64,000 bases of DNA, taken from positions 7,874,001 through 7,938,000 of the forward strand of contig CAJFCV020000004.1 in NCBI GenBank assembly GCA_904066235.2, written 5' to 3'. The notes beneath the pieces are model-generated. The model did no database searches. It was not told the origin of the DNA and saw nothing but the letters and a program-made list of their open reading frames with translations. Within the stretch, counting starts at the first letter, position 1. The number at the start of each line of letters is the position of its first letter. Position numbers and translations under genes: made by a program. This stretch comes from Bursaphelenchus xylophilus. Lineage: Eukaryota > Nematoda > Chromadorea > Rhabditida > Aphelenchoididae. This document shows positions 35,384 to 44,834 of the stretch, one piece after another.

Positions 35384-38300
35384 TTAATTTCGTTGATTTC
35401 GGGGACGTAGGTTATAACGCCGTTGCACTGTTGATTTCTGCTCGCTCTCATTTCGCATTTTCCGTGTTTTCGGGCTCTTTTGTCTCTCTGGGTCGCTCTG
35501 TGGGATTTGTTTTTCTGGAGGTGGTGTATGAGGAGGTAAAATCTGTCCATAATAGGGTTTGATCTGGTCGAGATGAACTTCCTTCCCTTTTTGTGTAGCA
35601 TTATCGACTGGTCGAATTATTGCATGCGGTGGGACCACCGATTCTACTCGATAGGGTCCATCAAATTTCATCCATTGTTTCCTGGAACGATTTTCACCTT
35701 CTATAAAAACTCTTTTTAACACCAGAGTTCCCGGATGGATTCGGCCAGGCTTGGATTTCTTATTATAAAATTTTTCAAACTGCTCCGCTGATCTTCGGGA
35801 TTCTTCGAGTGCCCCGTTCCAGGCCAGGCGGACATTGGTCGTTAGTCGGGCTCTGAAGTCCAGGACATCATTGTCCCTAACGATCAAATGCATAGAGGGC
35901 GCCGACAGTAGAATATCAGACACGAACTGAGGGTCTCTGCCATGAGTTAAGTAAAAAGGGGTTTCCATTGTTGTCGAGTGGGAGGACGTATTATAGGCAA
36001 ACGTTATGGCCGGCAGAATCTCATCAAATTGACCGCTCGGACCCATAGCTTTTGCCAATAGGGCATGATACGTCCGAAAGGACCTCTCCACGGCTCCATT
36101 TCCGGTGCTGTGATGAGGTACCGTAGTTTTATGCTCGATCCCCAATCTTTCGGTTAGCATTTGGAAAAGGTGGGCTTTAAAACACGGCCCATTGTCTGAT
36201 AAGAAGGCTCGAGGCGTCCCATGAATAAAAATAAGTTTGTCCAGGATCATTTGAGATACTGTTTCGGCCGTAGCGTTGGGGATTGGTACGGAAACAATGT
36301 ACTTTGTGAACATGTCGATCATGTTTAAGATGTAAAGATTTCCCTTGTCCGTTTTTGGTAGTGGGCCACAAAGATCAAGTCCAATTAATTGCATTGGACC
36401 ATCATATTGCGATATCCATGGAATTACCTCGGTTCGTGACGATATTCTTGGCATCGAAAACTGTTGACATTTTTGGCACTCCTCACACCACTGTTTAATA
36501 TCCTTCGCCATTTGATACCAGGCATATCTCGACATTTTCTGAATCGTTTTCTTGGCTCCAAGATGTGCTCCAATATTTGGGGAGCTGTGGACCATTGAGA
36601 ACAGCGATTGCCTTATTGCTTCAGGTATCAGTGGGCGCTCTATCTCGCTGTCATTTTCCTTTGTCATTACGACCAACAAATTGTCCGCATTGATTTTGGC
36701 TTTCTCAAAAATCCAGGCCTCTTCTCCTTGTTCTGGAAGAAAATCTGGGTCTTCTCCATTCAAACCTTTTCGAATCTTTGCCAGCATCAAATCCTCATTT
36801 TGTGCACTTTTGAGTTCAAAACTTTTCGTCCAATCGATACTAAGACAAAAGGGATACTCAACATTGTCATCCAGTTCGCTCGCCGGGGGGTAATTCTCTT
36901 CTGATTGTTCCTCCGGGATTCTCGAAAGGGCATCCGCTACCACGTTGTCTTGACCCCGAACGTGAACAAGTTCAAGGTCATATTGTTGTAGTTCGACTGC
37001 CCAGCGTTGTAAATGAGGGTGAACTGTCCGTTTCTGGTCCAAAAAGCTGAGCGGTTTGTGGTCGCTGTGAACAATTATTTTGCAGTTGTAGATAAATGGC
37101 CTTAAGGTGCGTAGGGACCAAATGATTGCTGCCAATTCAATCTGAACCGCTGGCCACTTTCTTTCGTTCAAGGCCAGTGTTCTACTGACATGCGCAATAG
37201 GACGAAAACTGCCGTCAATTAATTGCATTAGTGAAGCTCCCATTGCCACTTGTGAACCATCAACAAAAAGGTGAAAGGGCTTGTCATAAGTCGGAAATGT
37301 GAGAACACTGTCACTAACTAGAGCTTCTTTTATGGCTTCGAATGCCTTTTGCTGATCCGATTCCCAATGAAATTTTGTCTTATCCCGCAAAAGTCGATAC
37401 ATTGGTTCCGCGATTTGCGCAAAATTCGGGATAAATTTGTGATAAAATCCCGCCATTCCTAAAAACCTCCTTACCTGTTTAACTGTAGTAGGTCGCGGAT
37501 ATTTCTCGACAGCTTGAACGTGCGATTTTTCCGGTCGGTATCCATCTTTGTCTAAGGTGTGTCCCAGAAATGATAACGATTTTGTCGCTAGTCTGCACTT
37601 CTTTGGTGATAATTTGAGTCCATACGACCTAAATCTGTCAAAAACCGTTTTGAGATCCGCAATGTGATCTTCTAAGTCCTCACTTTTTGTGAAAACGAGA
37701 ACGTCGTCCACATAACTTATTGCCTGATCTAATCCCGTTAAAACTGACGTCATTACCCTTGAGAAAATACTAGTCGCATTTACAAGGCCAAAGGGCATTC
37801 TAGTCATTTCATAAACTCCTTTTGCCGTAATCACGCCACATTTTCGTGAAGCATTCTCCGTTAGCGGAATTTGCCAAAACCCACTCGCTAAATCAAGCGA
37901 AGAGTACCACGTACAGCCACCAACACTGGTTAAAACATCCTCTATTGTAGGCATAGGGAACCTGTCTGGTATTGTCACTGCGTTTAACTTCCGGAAATCG
38001 ATACATGGCCTCAATGTTCCATCTTTCTTCCTTACCATAACGACTGGACTCACCCATGGAGTCTGTGAGGGTTTCATTGCTCCTGATTGCAGTAATTTCT
38101 GTATGTGCTGATCAAATTCATTTTTCATTTGATAAGGCACCCTATGAGGCTTGGAAAAGACCGGAACCTCCGTGGTGGTGTGAATATCTTGCGGTTCCAC
38201 TTTTGCACGTCCGAGATCATATTGATTTTTGGCAAACACATCCGGAAATTCTTCGAGTAATTTCTGTAGCTTCCTTTTCCCATTTTCATCAGTTGCGGAT

Positions 38301-41300
38301 GTTGTCAAATCTACAAAATAATCAGGATCATTCTGATTGGTTTTGCCTTCCTTCTGGGTTCTTAGCTGTGTTCCCAGCGAGGAAACTGTTGGTCCACATA
38401 AGCTTGATCTCATCGCCGTGGGTTGGGCTGAGTTAGATAAGGTTTGTCCCGCAAAAAGTTGAACTTGAGCTCGAGTCGGATTTGATATTAAGACCGTAGG
38501 CTCACTCTTTGAGATCAATGTCGGAGGTATTTCCAGTCCGCTATCTTGTAATTTCTGCGTGAGTTCGTCGATGAACAGATCAAAATTCTCTGGCATGTCT
38601 CTCAATAAAGCCGCGCATTGTACAGTGATCGCTGATTGTGGTGGGATCAAAATGTTTGACAGAATCTGCAACTTTCGGGGTCTCGTCGTCATCTGTTCTG
38701 GAGTCATCAACGCAATTTTACAATTTCCGAATTGTACTGTTCTCGATGCCATGTCTATCGAAAAAGACGGGAATTTAGCTAGGGCATCACATCCCAGAAT
38801 TACATCATACGAAGTTTTGTCACGGAAGTGCTCGTTGCTTGTAAACGATACCAAAATTTGGCGTGTAATATTTCCAATTTTTGCCGTTACTTCTGCCTTT
38901 CCTTCCATTATTAACGCATGCCCACTGGCTGAAGTTGCTGGTTGAACGTAAGACTCCTCCAATTCCACTCCCAATAATGGTGCAAAGCTTACTGACATTA
39001 CGGTCATTGAAGCTCCAGTGTCAAGGAGCGCAGACATTTCTAGTCCATTTAAAGTTACCGGTAATTGAGTGTAAATGTGCTTGGTATCCAGAGTCGAGAC
39101 TACAGCGGGAGGCCAATTTGTTACCGAAATCTCTTCTGCCGTTCTCGCTCTTCTCCTTTTTGGGAAATTCCCCTCTACAAATGCCCAAATCAGGCCCAAT
39201 TGAGCTTCGAAATACATTCTTAAGAATGTCACCAAAGTATGTAATGTGACAATAGCGGCGCAACTATAAAGCCAAATGTCGCTGATGGGCCACTTAGGTA
39301 GCATCAGACTCAAAATCGAGTGCTTCTTTAATTCGGGGAAGAATCCTTCTTCATTGGGCCTTTGCCGGCTCGACTCTGTTTCTATAGTAGGCTTATGGAG
39401 AGCCTGCCAATGTTGGAACTCAAAAGAGTCCGAAAAATTTGCTAAATCGGTCGCTGAGAAGACTATCAACGGTACCCCAGACATCATCTTTGGCCCTGTC
39501 CTTAATTCAGTCATCGTTAAAACAGCTGATTGATTAATTTCCTTTGTCTTTCCACTGCGCGGATCTATTTCCAAAAAATCTTTTCCTCTAGGCAATATAT
39601 AGGATCCCATAATATTACAAGGTATTGATGGGCTCTCGTCCGTAATAATCAATGTACTTGGATCCAAAAAGGCTTCTCTGTTCGTATAGTGAATTGTTGG
39701 GTCCGCAACCGCAATCGGTAAGTATTGGGTACACCGTTTCTCTCTCAAAGGTTGGGGCCAAATAGAGTGGAAGAAGACTGGGCGACAGGGAAATACTTCC
39801 AGAACATCTGGTGTTAACATCCGAGCATGAAGTAGCTGATTTTTCATTAGCTGTCTGATTGTCGCAGTCGGATTGGCTACTGCTAAACTTTTCCATTGTT
39901 GTGAGGTCCAAGCTTGGTTCCGACAAGTTTGTTCTAAGACTTGACTGAACTGATGATGAAGTAGCCTCACAATCCCTTCTCTGAGTGCTTGCATTGAAGT
40001 TGCTAACATTCCAGGCGATATTTGTTTTGCATCTCTTTGATGTCTTATTTTTCTCCGGCCGACTGCATAGCCTTGAGGGGTTAATTCCAGTTCCTTTCCA
40101 CATGAACTTGTCATCTTGTTGTTGTCTAACAATGTCAGCGCAAACTCGCTATTGTTCGAAAGCCAGACATTCCCCATAATTCTCCCGTCAAAGTTCCCAA
40201 GAAACTTGAATGGGCACAATTTTGTAATCTCTGGCGTCCATACAATGGCTGATCCATCTTCCAGATGACTATACCCATCCCTGTACGTGCCGTTGACAAC
40301 TCTACCCGCGTTTGATGTAACTTCCTGGCTTCTCGTGTCGATTTGAACTGTCGCATTAAAAGTCATACAGTTGTAAATTTCCTCTGTGGTCCACGAAAAA
40401 CTTCCCAACACAGGCCAGGGGTAGTTCCGTTCAAACTTGTTCTCTGTTATCCAACCGTCATGTTTAGCTACCATTCCACCATGCCTGCATGTTCGCGTAG
40501 CAATCATTTGCTGGCATTCTTCTTTGCTTACTTCCATTGCGGTTGGGTGTGCGGCCTGCTCAACCTTGACTCCCGTTAGCGTCGTAAAGTACCTTATTTG
40601 ACTTTTCGATATTTGACAAACTTGAGCTGGCGTGTTAATCAGTGGAGCATTGTGCTGAAAAATCTCTATCTCCATTCGCTTGGGTTTACTGTCGTTGAGC
40701 AGCGACAACTTAGGGCAGTCCGGTGGTCCCGGAAGCTTGACTAATCTTCTTCCAAATTTGTTCTGGCAGATCATAGGGTATTGTGCCATTGTTATCGGTG
40801 TAAAAAGCATCATCATCAGCATAAGAATCCACCACGCATGAGTTCTTTCAGGCCATCTTTGGCTCACCGGCTCGTTGTTTCTTAGCGCTAGTACAGTTGG
40901 AATATTCTGGCTACGCAGTAATCGTTCGCGTTTCTCCTTCCAGATTTTCATTGCTTTTTCCTTTTCTGCTTGCCTGGGATGGTCCTCTACGGATGTGTTC
41001 AAAGATGTGACCACATGATCGTTCCTTGGTCGTTGATTCCTGAATCTCTCATTGTTTTTCCAGCGATTATTGCTCGAACCTTGCCCCCTTATCCCGCTAG
41101 AATAGCTTTGCCTGGAAGCTGAACCTCGGAATCCACCACGGTTTTGCTGATATTTCTGCCGATCAAACATTTTCGTGCGACAATCCCTCGCAAAGTGCCC
41201 CATTTTATGGCAGTAAAAACATTCCACTTGTTGGCTACCTCTCTCGTTATTTTCTCGCGCTTTCTCTTGCTGAGCTTTCATGTTTTCTGAAATTGTTGCC

Positions 41301-42613
41301 ATAGTTTGCACGGCATGAACCAGCGTTTCCGTCAGGGCATCTTGTCTTGCCAGTTTCTTGGCGGCTTGAATGCTTTCTAAAGCTAACGCTTTGGCTCGCG
41401 CTTGCTCAAGATTTTCGGGAATCGATAGCCGAAGAGGTTCAGCAATCTCATCGCAAACCTTGGACATAAATTCCTCAAAAACCCGTTTTTCTCGTGCTGT
41501 TGTGGTCGCATCTGGATCTAATCGCGCAACTAATTTCGCCAATCTTTCCAAAAAGGCCGAAATAGTCTCGTCACGTCGCTGCCGAGTCACTGATAACTCA
41601 GATCTGGCTATCGCCTGGCCGCCATCTTTTGTATAAGAGTCGAGTAGATCCTTTCTCACATCAGCATACTTTCTGAATTTTTCTTCCCCGGGTTCTGCTG
41701 TAGGGTCTAGTGCGTACTTCAAGAGTCTTTCCCTCGCATCTCCATTTAAGTACAACTTTAATTTCTTCAATGTGACGTCATCACTCCATTTCTCTTTCTG
41801 TTGATCTCTAAAATCCTCAAATTTCGTAAGCCATTCGGGAAAAGTCATGTCCGCGGTTGACGTGAAAGGCCTTATCAACGGGTTGTAATCAAGGCTAGCT
41901 ACTTGTCCGTGCTCTTCATCTTCACCATCGTTTTGCAAGTCACTGCTTTCTGAGGTGCCCCTTTCATCGGATTTTCCAGCCTGTCGTTTCTCCTCATGCT
42001 TTGAGCCTGTTGCTGTTTTCGCAGTCTCCTTTTTGGTAATGTGCAATTTTTGCATTTGTTCTTCGATGGATTCGTCGATTAACTCCGGGCCTTCAAACGG
42101 TAGATTTTGCAAGATTTCAATGTCGCCTTCTATTTTCTTCAGTCGATTTTCCCATCCGTTGATTTTGTCCCACATTTGTTCGTGCGACTTCTTGCAAGTT
42201 TCAAGTTCATTCCAAAGTTCCGCCCTTGATTTTTCATCTCCCGCGTGCCTTTCTACAAGTCCTCGAACTTCTTTTACCAGTTCATCCTGTTTTTGCAGGG
42301 CCTCCGTGACCTCTGTTGACCACACTGACAATTTTCGACCTCCTAAATTCATCGAATTAAATTTTGTCTTCAGAGCTTCAATGTTTTGTGAAATTAAAAT
42401 TTTATCCTCCATCCATTTCTTCTCGTTACTAGTTCGGTGCCTTGTATCCCTTGCCACTGTTTGAGCCAATGTTCTGCAGTCCTTTATGATATGCTCGAAG
42501 ATTTTCTTCGAGTCTGAAGGGCTTGGTGGCATTGCTAAGTATGTGTCCATGTAAGCTGCAAATAGTTTCTGAATTGATCCCAAATCTCCACTCTCCCCTG
42601 TCTGTCCTGCCAT
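35384..42613 (-). CDS. Gag - envelope-like glycoprotein - Pol polyprotein of Ty3/gypsy element, 2409 aa
   Basis: One uninterrupted frame. Gag: coiled-coil N-terminus, capsid-like region, zinc knuckle CFYCHKMGHFARDC (about 465-478). Next, about 590-1150, a region unlike Gag or Pol: a hydrophobic signal-like segment (WWILMLMMMLFTPITMA), a cysteine-containing stretch with N-glycosylation sequons (NATV, NGTY, NNSE), a basic RRKIRHQR run, and a membrane span (IWLYSCAAIVTLHTLVTFL). Then protease (LLDTGAS, about 1196), reverse transcriptase with YVDD (about 1634), RNase H (FVDGS and HSDHKPL), and integrase with the zinc HHCC site and catalytic D, D, E (LDLCGP, SDNGP, GNGAVERS). All catalytic motifs are intact. 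The ATG at 42613 follows a TTTTTTAG acceptor; an earlier in-frame ATG (42727) lies before it. Confidence 0.9.
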   Translation of the reverse strand: MAGQTGESGDLGSIQKLFAAYMDTYLAMPPSPSDSKKIFEHIIKDCRTLAQTVARDTRHRTSNEKKWMEDKILISQNIEALKTKFNSMNLGGRKLSVWSTEVTEALQKQDELVKEVRGLVERHAGDEKSRAELWNELETCKKSHEQMWDKINGWENRLKKIEGDIEILQNLPFEGPELIDESIEEQMQKLHITKKETAKTATGSKHEEKRQAGKSDERGTSESSDLQNDGEDEEHGQVASLDYNPLIRPFTSTADMTFPEWLTKFEDFRDQQKEKWSDDVTLKKLKLYLNGDARERLLKYALDPTAEPGEEKFRKYADVRKDLLDSYTKDGGQAIARSELSVTRQRRDETISAFLERLAKLVARLDPDATTTAREKRVFEEFMSKVCDEIAEPLRLSIPENLEQARAKALALESIQAAKKLARQDALTETLVHAVQTMATISENMKAQQEKARENNERGSQQVECFYCHKMGHFARDCRTKMFDRQKYQQNRGGFRGSASRQSYSSGIRGQGSSNNRWKNNERFRNQRPRNDHVVTSLNTSVEDHPRQAEKEKAMKIWKEKRERLLRSQNIPTVLALRNNEPVSQRWPERTHAWWILMLMMMLFTPITMAQYPMICQNKFGRRLVKLPGPPDCPKLSLLNDSKPKRMEIEIFQHNAPLINTPAQVCQISKSQIRYFTTLTGVKVEQAAHPTAMEVSKEECQQMIATRTCRHGGMVAKHDGWITENKFERNYPWPVLGSFSWTTEEIYNCMTFNATVQIDTRSQEVTSNAGRVVNGTYRDGYSHLEDGSAIVWTPEITKLCPFKFLGNFDGRIMGNVWLSNNSEFALTLLDNNKMTSSCGKELELTPQGYAVGRRKIRHQRDAKQISPGMLATSMQALREGIVRLLHHQFSQVLEQTCRNQAWTSQQWKSLAVANPTATIRQLMKNQLLHARMLTPDVLEVFPCRPVFFHSIWPQPLREKRCTQYLPIAVADPTIHYTNREAFLDPSTLIITDESPSIPCNIMGSYILPRGKDFLEIDPRSGKTKEINQSAVLTMTELRTGPKMMSGVPLIVFSATDLANFSDSFEFQHWQALHKPTIETESSRQRPNEEGFFPELKKHSILSLMLPKWPISDIWLYSCAAIVTLHTLVTFLRMYFEAQLGLIWAFVEGNFPKRRRARTAEEISVTNWPPAVVSTLDTKHIYTQLPVTLNGLEMSALLDTGASMTVMSVSFAPLLGVELEESYVQPATSASGHALIMEGKAEVTAKIGNITRQILVSFTSNEHFRDKTSYDVILGCDALAKFPSFSIDMASRTVQFGNCKIALMTPEQMTTRPRKLQILSNILIPPQSAITVQCAALLRDMPENFDLFIDELTQKLQDSGLEIPPTLISKSEPTVLISNPTRAQVQLFAGQTLSNSAQPTAMRSSLCGPTVSSLGTQLRTQKEGKTNQNDPDYFVDLTTSATDENGKRKLQKLLEEFPDVFAKNQYDLGRAKVEPQDIHTTTEVPVFSKPHRVPYQMKNEFDQHIQKLLQSGAMKPSQTPWVSPVVMVRKKDGTLRPCIDFRKLNAVTIPDRFPMPTIEDVLTSVGGCTWYSSLDLASGFWQIPLTENASRKCGVITAKGVYEMTRMPFGLVNATSIFSRVMTSVLTGLDQAISYVDDVLVFTKSEDLEDHIADLKTVFDRFRSYGLKLSPKKCRLATKSLSFLGHTLDKDGYRPEKSHVQAVEKYPRPTTVKQVRRFLGMAGFYHKFIPNFAQIAEPMYRLLRDKTKFHWESDQQKAFEAIKEALVSDSVLTFPTYDKPFHLFVDGSQVAMGASLMQLIDGSFRPIAHVSRTLALNERKWPAVQIELAAIIWSLRTLRPFIYNCKIIVHSDHKPLSFLDQKRTVHPHLQRWAVELQQYDLELVHVRGQDNVVADALSRIPEEQSEENYPPASELDDNVEYPFCLSIDWTKSFELKSAQNEDLMLAKIRKGLNGEDPDFLPEQGEEAWIFEKAKINADNLLVVMTKENDSEIERPLIPEAIRQSLFSMVHSSPNIGAHLGAKKTIQKMSRYAWYQMAKDIKQWCEECQKCQQFSMPRISSRTEVIPWISQYDGPMQLIGLDLCGPLPKTDKGNLYILNMIDMFTKYIVSVPIPNATAETVSQMILDKLIFIHGTPRAFLSDNGPCFKAHLFQMLTERLGIEHKTTVPHHSTGNGAVERSFRTYHALLAKAMGPSGQFDEILPAITFAYNTSSHSTTMETPFYLTHGRDPQFVSDILLSAPSMHLIVRDNDVLDFRARLTTNVRLAWNGALEESRRSAEQFEKFYNKKSKPGRIHPGTLVLKRVFIEGENRSRKQWMKFDGPYRVESVVPPHAIIRPVDNATQKGKEVHLDQIKPYYGQILPPHTPPPEKQIPQSDPERQKSPKTRKMRNESEQKSTVQRRYNLRPRNQRN

Positions 42614-42790
42614 GTTCTGAACTATGCCCTGAAACGTTTCTAAAAAATAGGTTAGGCAGTAAAAATTAATTTGACGCGTCAAAAATATATATAATGCAGC
42701 TTTTGTATGTGTTCTCCTCTCCCTCAAAAAAAATCTAGTCTAGTAAAATTGAAATATTACCCACTCGGTTTTGCAACTATTCGATTTTTC

Positions 42791-42808
42791 AACCACTCGC
42801 TGCTACCA
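42791..42808 (-). other. Primer-binding site
   Basis: On the minus strand, TGGTAGCAGCGAGTGGTT starts directly after the 5' LTR. TGG at the start pairs with the CCA end of a tRNA. The tRNA is not certain; the complement shares TCGCTGC with serine-tRNA acceptor stems but has an extra base. Confidence 0.65.
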
Positions 42809-43291
42809 GTAAAAGTTTTCTACTACAACTTTTAATAAGGCTAAGTGTATCTCAACTTAGCTATCTACGGTGGATCTTGAACCCTAGTAAAGGTTCAGGA
42901 TTAACTAGACTATATATAAGTTAACTTATTACTAGTGAACAAATTCCAAAGTCACTAAGTATCAAAAGGTTTATCGCGCAAAAATGGTACAATCTCGATA
43001 AATAATAGTCGACAATAAAAATAAAGCAGATCTCACGATCTCGGACCGGTCCTTCTTTGAATTCTGAGCTCCCCGTCTCCATCCCTTGATCCCCTTTTAT
43101 ACTCCTGCCGCAGGCGGTTGATTGGCCCTTTTTGGTTTCATAATTCTTTCGTAATTATGAACCGGCCTGATTTGCATAAGAAATCGGCCCGCGAGTCTTG
43201 AGATCTCTGATCAGCCTTTTCTCTTTGGATTTTGTAATCGCCAAAAAATCCGAAGAGAGATTGAAAACAAAAAGAGCCAAGCTCTTTTACT
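42809..43291 (-). repeat. 5' LTR (483 bp)
   Basis: Right long terminal repeat, identical to the left copy except for one missing A. TATATA on the minus strand near 42911-42919 is a candidate promoter element. Confidence 0.93.
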
Positions 43292-43296
43292 TTATA
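43292..43296. repeat. Target-site duplication, right copy (TTATA)
   Basis: Matches 29785-29789 on the other side of the retroelement. Confidence 0.8.
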
Positions 43297-43827
43297 TCAA
43301 ATTGAAGCTGAGACACCCCATTTCTTGTCCACCAAATATGGCCCGTCTAGCTTCACGGAGGCACCCGCACTGACCTTTTATATTTTTATTCCAAATTTTA
43401 GACCCCGAAATCGGTGAAACTTAGAATTTTTTTTGGAATGATTTTCAATTGAGTTTCTCGGACTTAGAAAATTTTTGGATTACCGGCAAGAAAAAAGTCG
43501 ACAAATTCGCGGGAAAAAATTTAAAACATTAAAGTTTACGTCCGTACCAAGTGTGTTAAACCCATATTTCAATCAAGTGGGGTACCAATTTGGGCGAATG
43601 AGAACAAAAGCTGTTTTCTTGGGCACTTTAAGCCTGGAAAGTTTCTATGCATCTTCGGGGTGGATGTCGTCATGCATGTAGACAGTTTCGCCAATTTTTT
43701 AACATTTTGAAAATTTTCGAATAATTAAGCCTATCGCCTTAGAACACAAAAGCAACCTTGAAGAATAATTTTGACTATTCCGTTGAAAGCCACAATTTTT
43801 TTCTGGTGCTTATAAGAGTTTTATTTA

Positions 43828-44276
43828 CAGGGGAAGTACTTCAAGTGTGACGCTCAGATTTCCTTTAAATTTTGCACACACATCGGGTATGGACTAAATA
43901 TCAATTCCTGAAAGTTTTAGCTCGCGCTTTGCGGGCGCCGCCGAGATATTGAACGATTTTTGCCGCCGAGAGAGCACGCTCAACGTGGAGAGCGGTCAGA
44001 GAGAAAACCGCTTTTTGGCCATAACTTTGGCAGTTTCGTGCGGAAAAATTTGATTTTTTGTAGAAACATTATTCTTTACGGTTGAAATAGGCATGAAACT
44101 TTTCGTGCCGAAATTCGGCAAAAAGTCCCAAATTTTCGCCGACTTTCGATCTAAAAATCTCGGTTGTTTCTGCAAAGCGCGAGCTAGGATTCCCGCATAT
44201 ATCTTAGAAAAAATTATTCTAAATTTGTGCCAAGTTTCATCAAAATCTGAGCGTCACACTTCAAGTACTTCCCTTG
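43828..44276. mobile_element. Inner inverted-repeat MITE with TTA duplication
   Basis: Ends CAGGGGAAGTACTTCAAGTG and, inverted, CAAGGGAAGTACTTGAAGTG. Both sides are flanked by TTA (43825-43827 and 44277-44279), the duplication type of PIF/Harbinger elements. CTCGCGCTTTGC recurs in inverted form further inside. No coding capacity. It lies inside the larger TA-flanked element. Confidence 0.7.
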
Positions 44277-44834
44277 TTAGTCAAAAGCGCGAACATTTTC
44301 CAATTCCGAGAAACTCAACTGGAAATCATTTCAAAATTTTCCAAGTTTCACCGATTTCGGGTTACAAAATTTGGAATGAAAATGTAAAAGGTCAGTACGG
44401 GTGCCTCCGTGAAGTTAGACGGGCCATATTTGGTGGACAAGAAATGGGGTGCCTCAGCTTCAATTTGATATAAATTTTATAGAAATTGGTGCATTATTGG
44501 CCGAGAAATACTTGAAAAGAGGTTGGGAGTTTCGAGTGGCCCACCCTGTATTTATCTATAGATGCCAGAAGCGACATTTGCAACGTCGCCGAAAATTTTT
44601 AACGAAATTTTTGTTTGTAGTGAGTAATGGTATATGTATGTAATGGAGGAAAAGATATGCGTGTTTGCCCTTAGCGTATAAAATTTTAAAACTACGGATA
44701 ATTGTGCTCCATAGAATTCCTTTTAGAAGTTTAAGTTGAGCTCGAGAAAGTAAGTAATTCAATTACTCTCATGTCATGGAGTCGCATAAAACAGTCATAT
44801 ATTTGATAGAAGCCTTTTATACTTCTTATTTACC

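Larger units (their letters stand above)
29790..43291 (-). mobile_element. Ty3/gypsy LTR retroelement, about 13.5 kb, with extra genes
   Basis: Complete element read on the minus strand: 5' LTR 43291-42809, primer-binding site, Gag-Pol frame 42613-35384 with an embedded membrane glycoprotein, helicase frame 33176-30489, purine-rich tract, 3' LTR 30273-29790. A five-exon gene on the opposite strand lies at 34046-34717. A 5-base TTATA duplication flanks it. The LTRs are identical but for one A in a short A run (near 29945-29949), so the insertion is recent, and every large frame is open. The size is well above the 5-9 kb usual for the class, because of the glycoprotein region, the helicase and 2 kb between the frames. 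Confidence 0.93.
29710..44548. mobile_element. Inverted-repeat DNA transposon (Tc1/mariner-type, TA-flanked), split by LTR element
   Basis: The left end (CAGGGTGGGCCACTCGAAAC, 29710) and the right end (its reverse complement, finishing at 44548) are flanked by TA at 29708-29709 and 44549-44550. Once the LTR element is removed, the left arm (29710-29789 plus about 43297-43477) is inverted-repeat to the right arm (about 44285-44548) over some 265 bases with scattered mismatches. The rest is noncoding apart from an inner element at 43828-44276. No transposase is present, so it is a non-autonomous MITE-like element. The intact right arm supplies the uninterrupted version of the target into which the LTR element inserted. 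Confidence 0.85.

Noticed and set aside
39615..40103. 162-codon minus-strand frame inside the glycoprotein-like region, considered as an overlapping gene.
   Set aside because: The main Gag-Pol frame is open through it with consistent domain order; this frame shows no independent signal.
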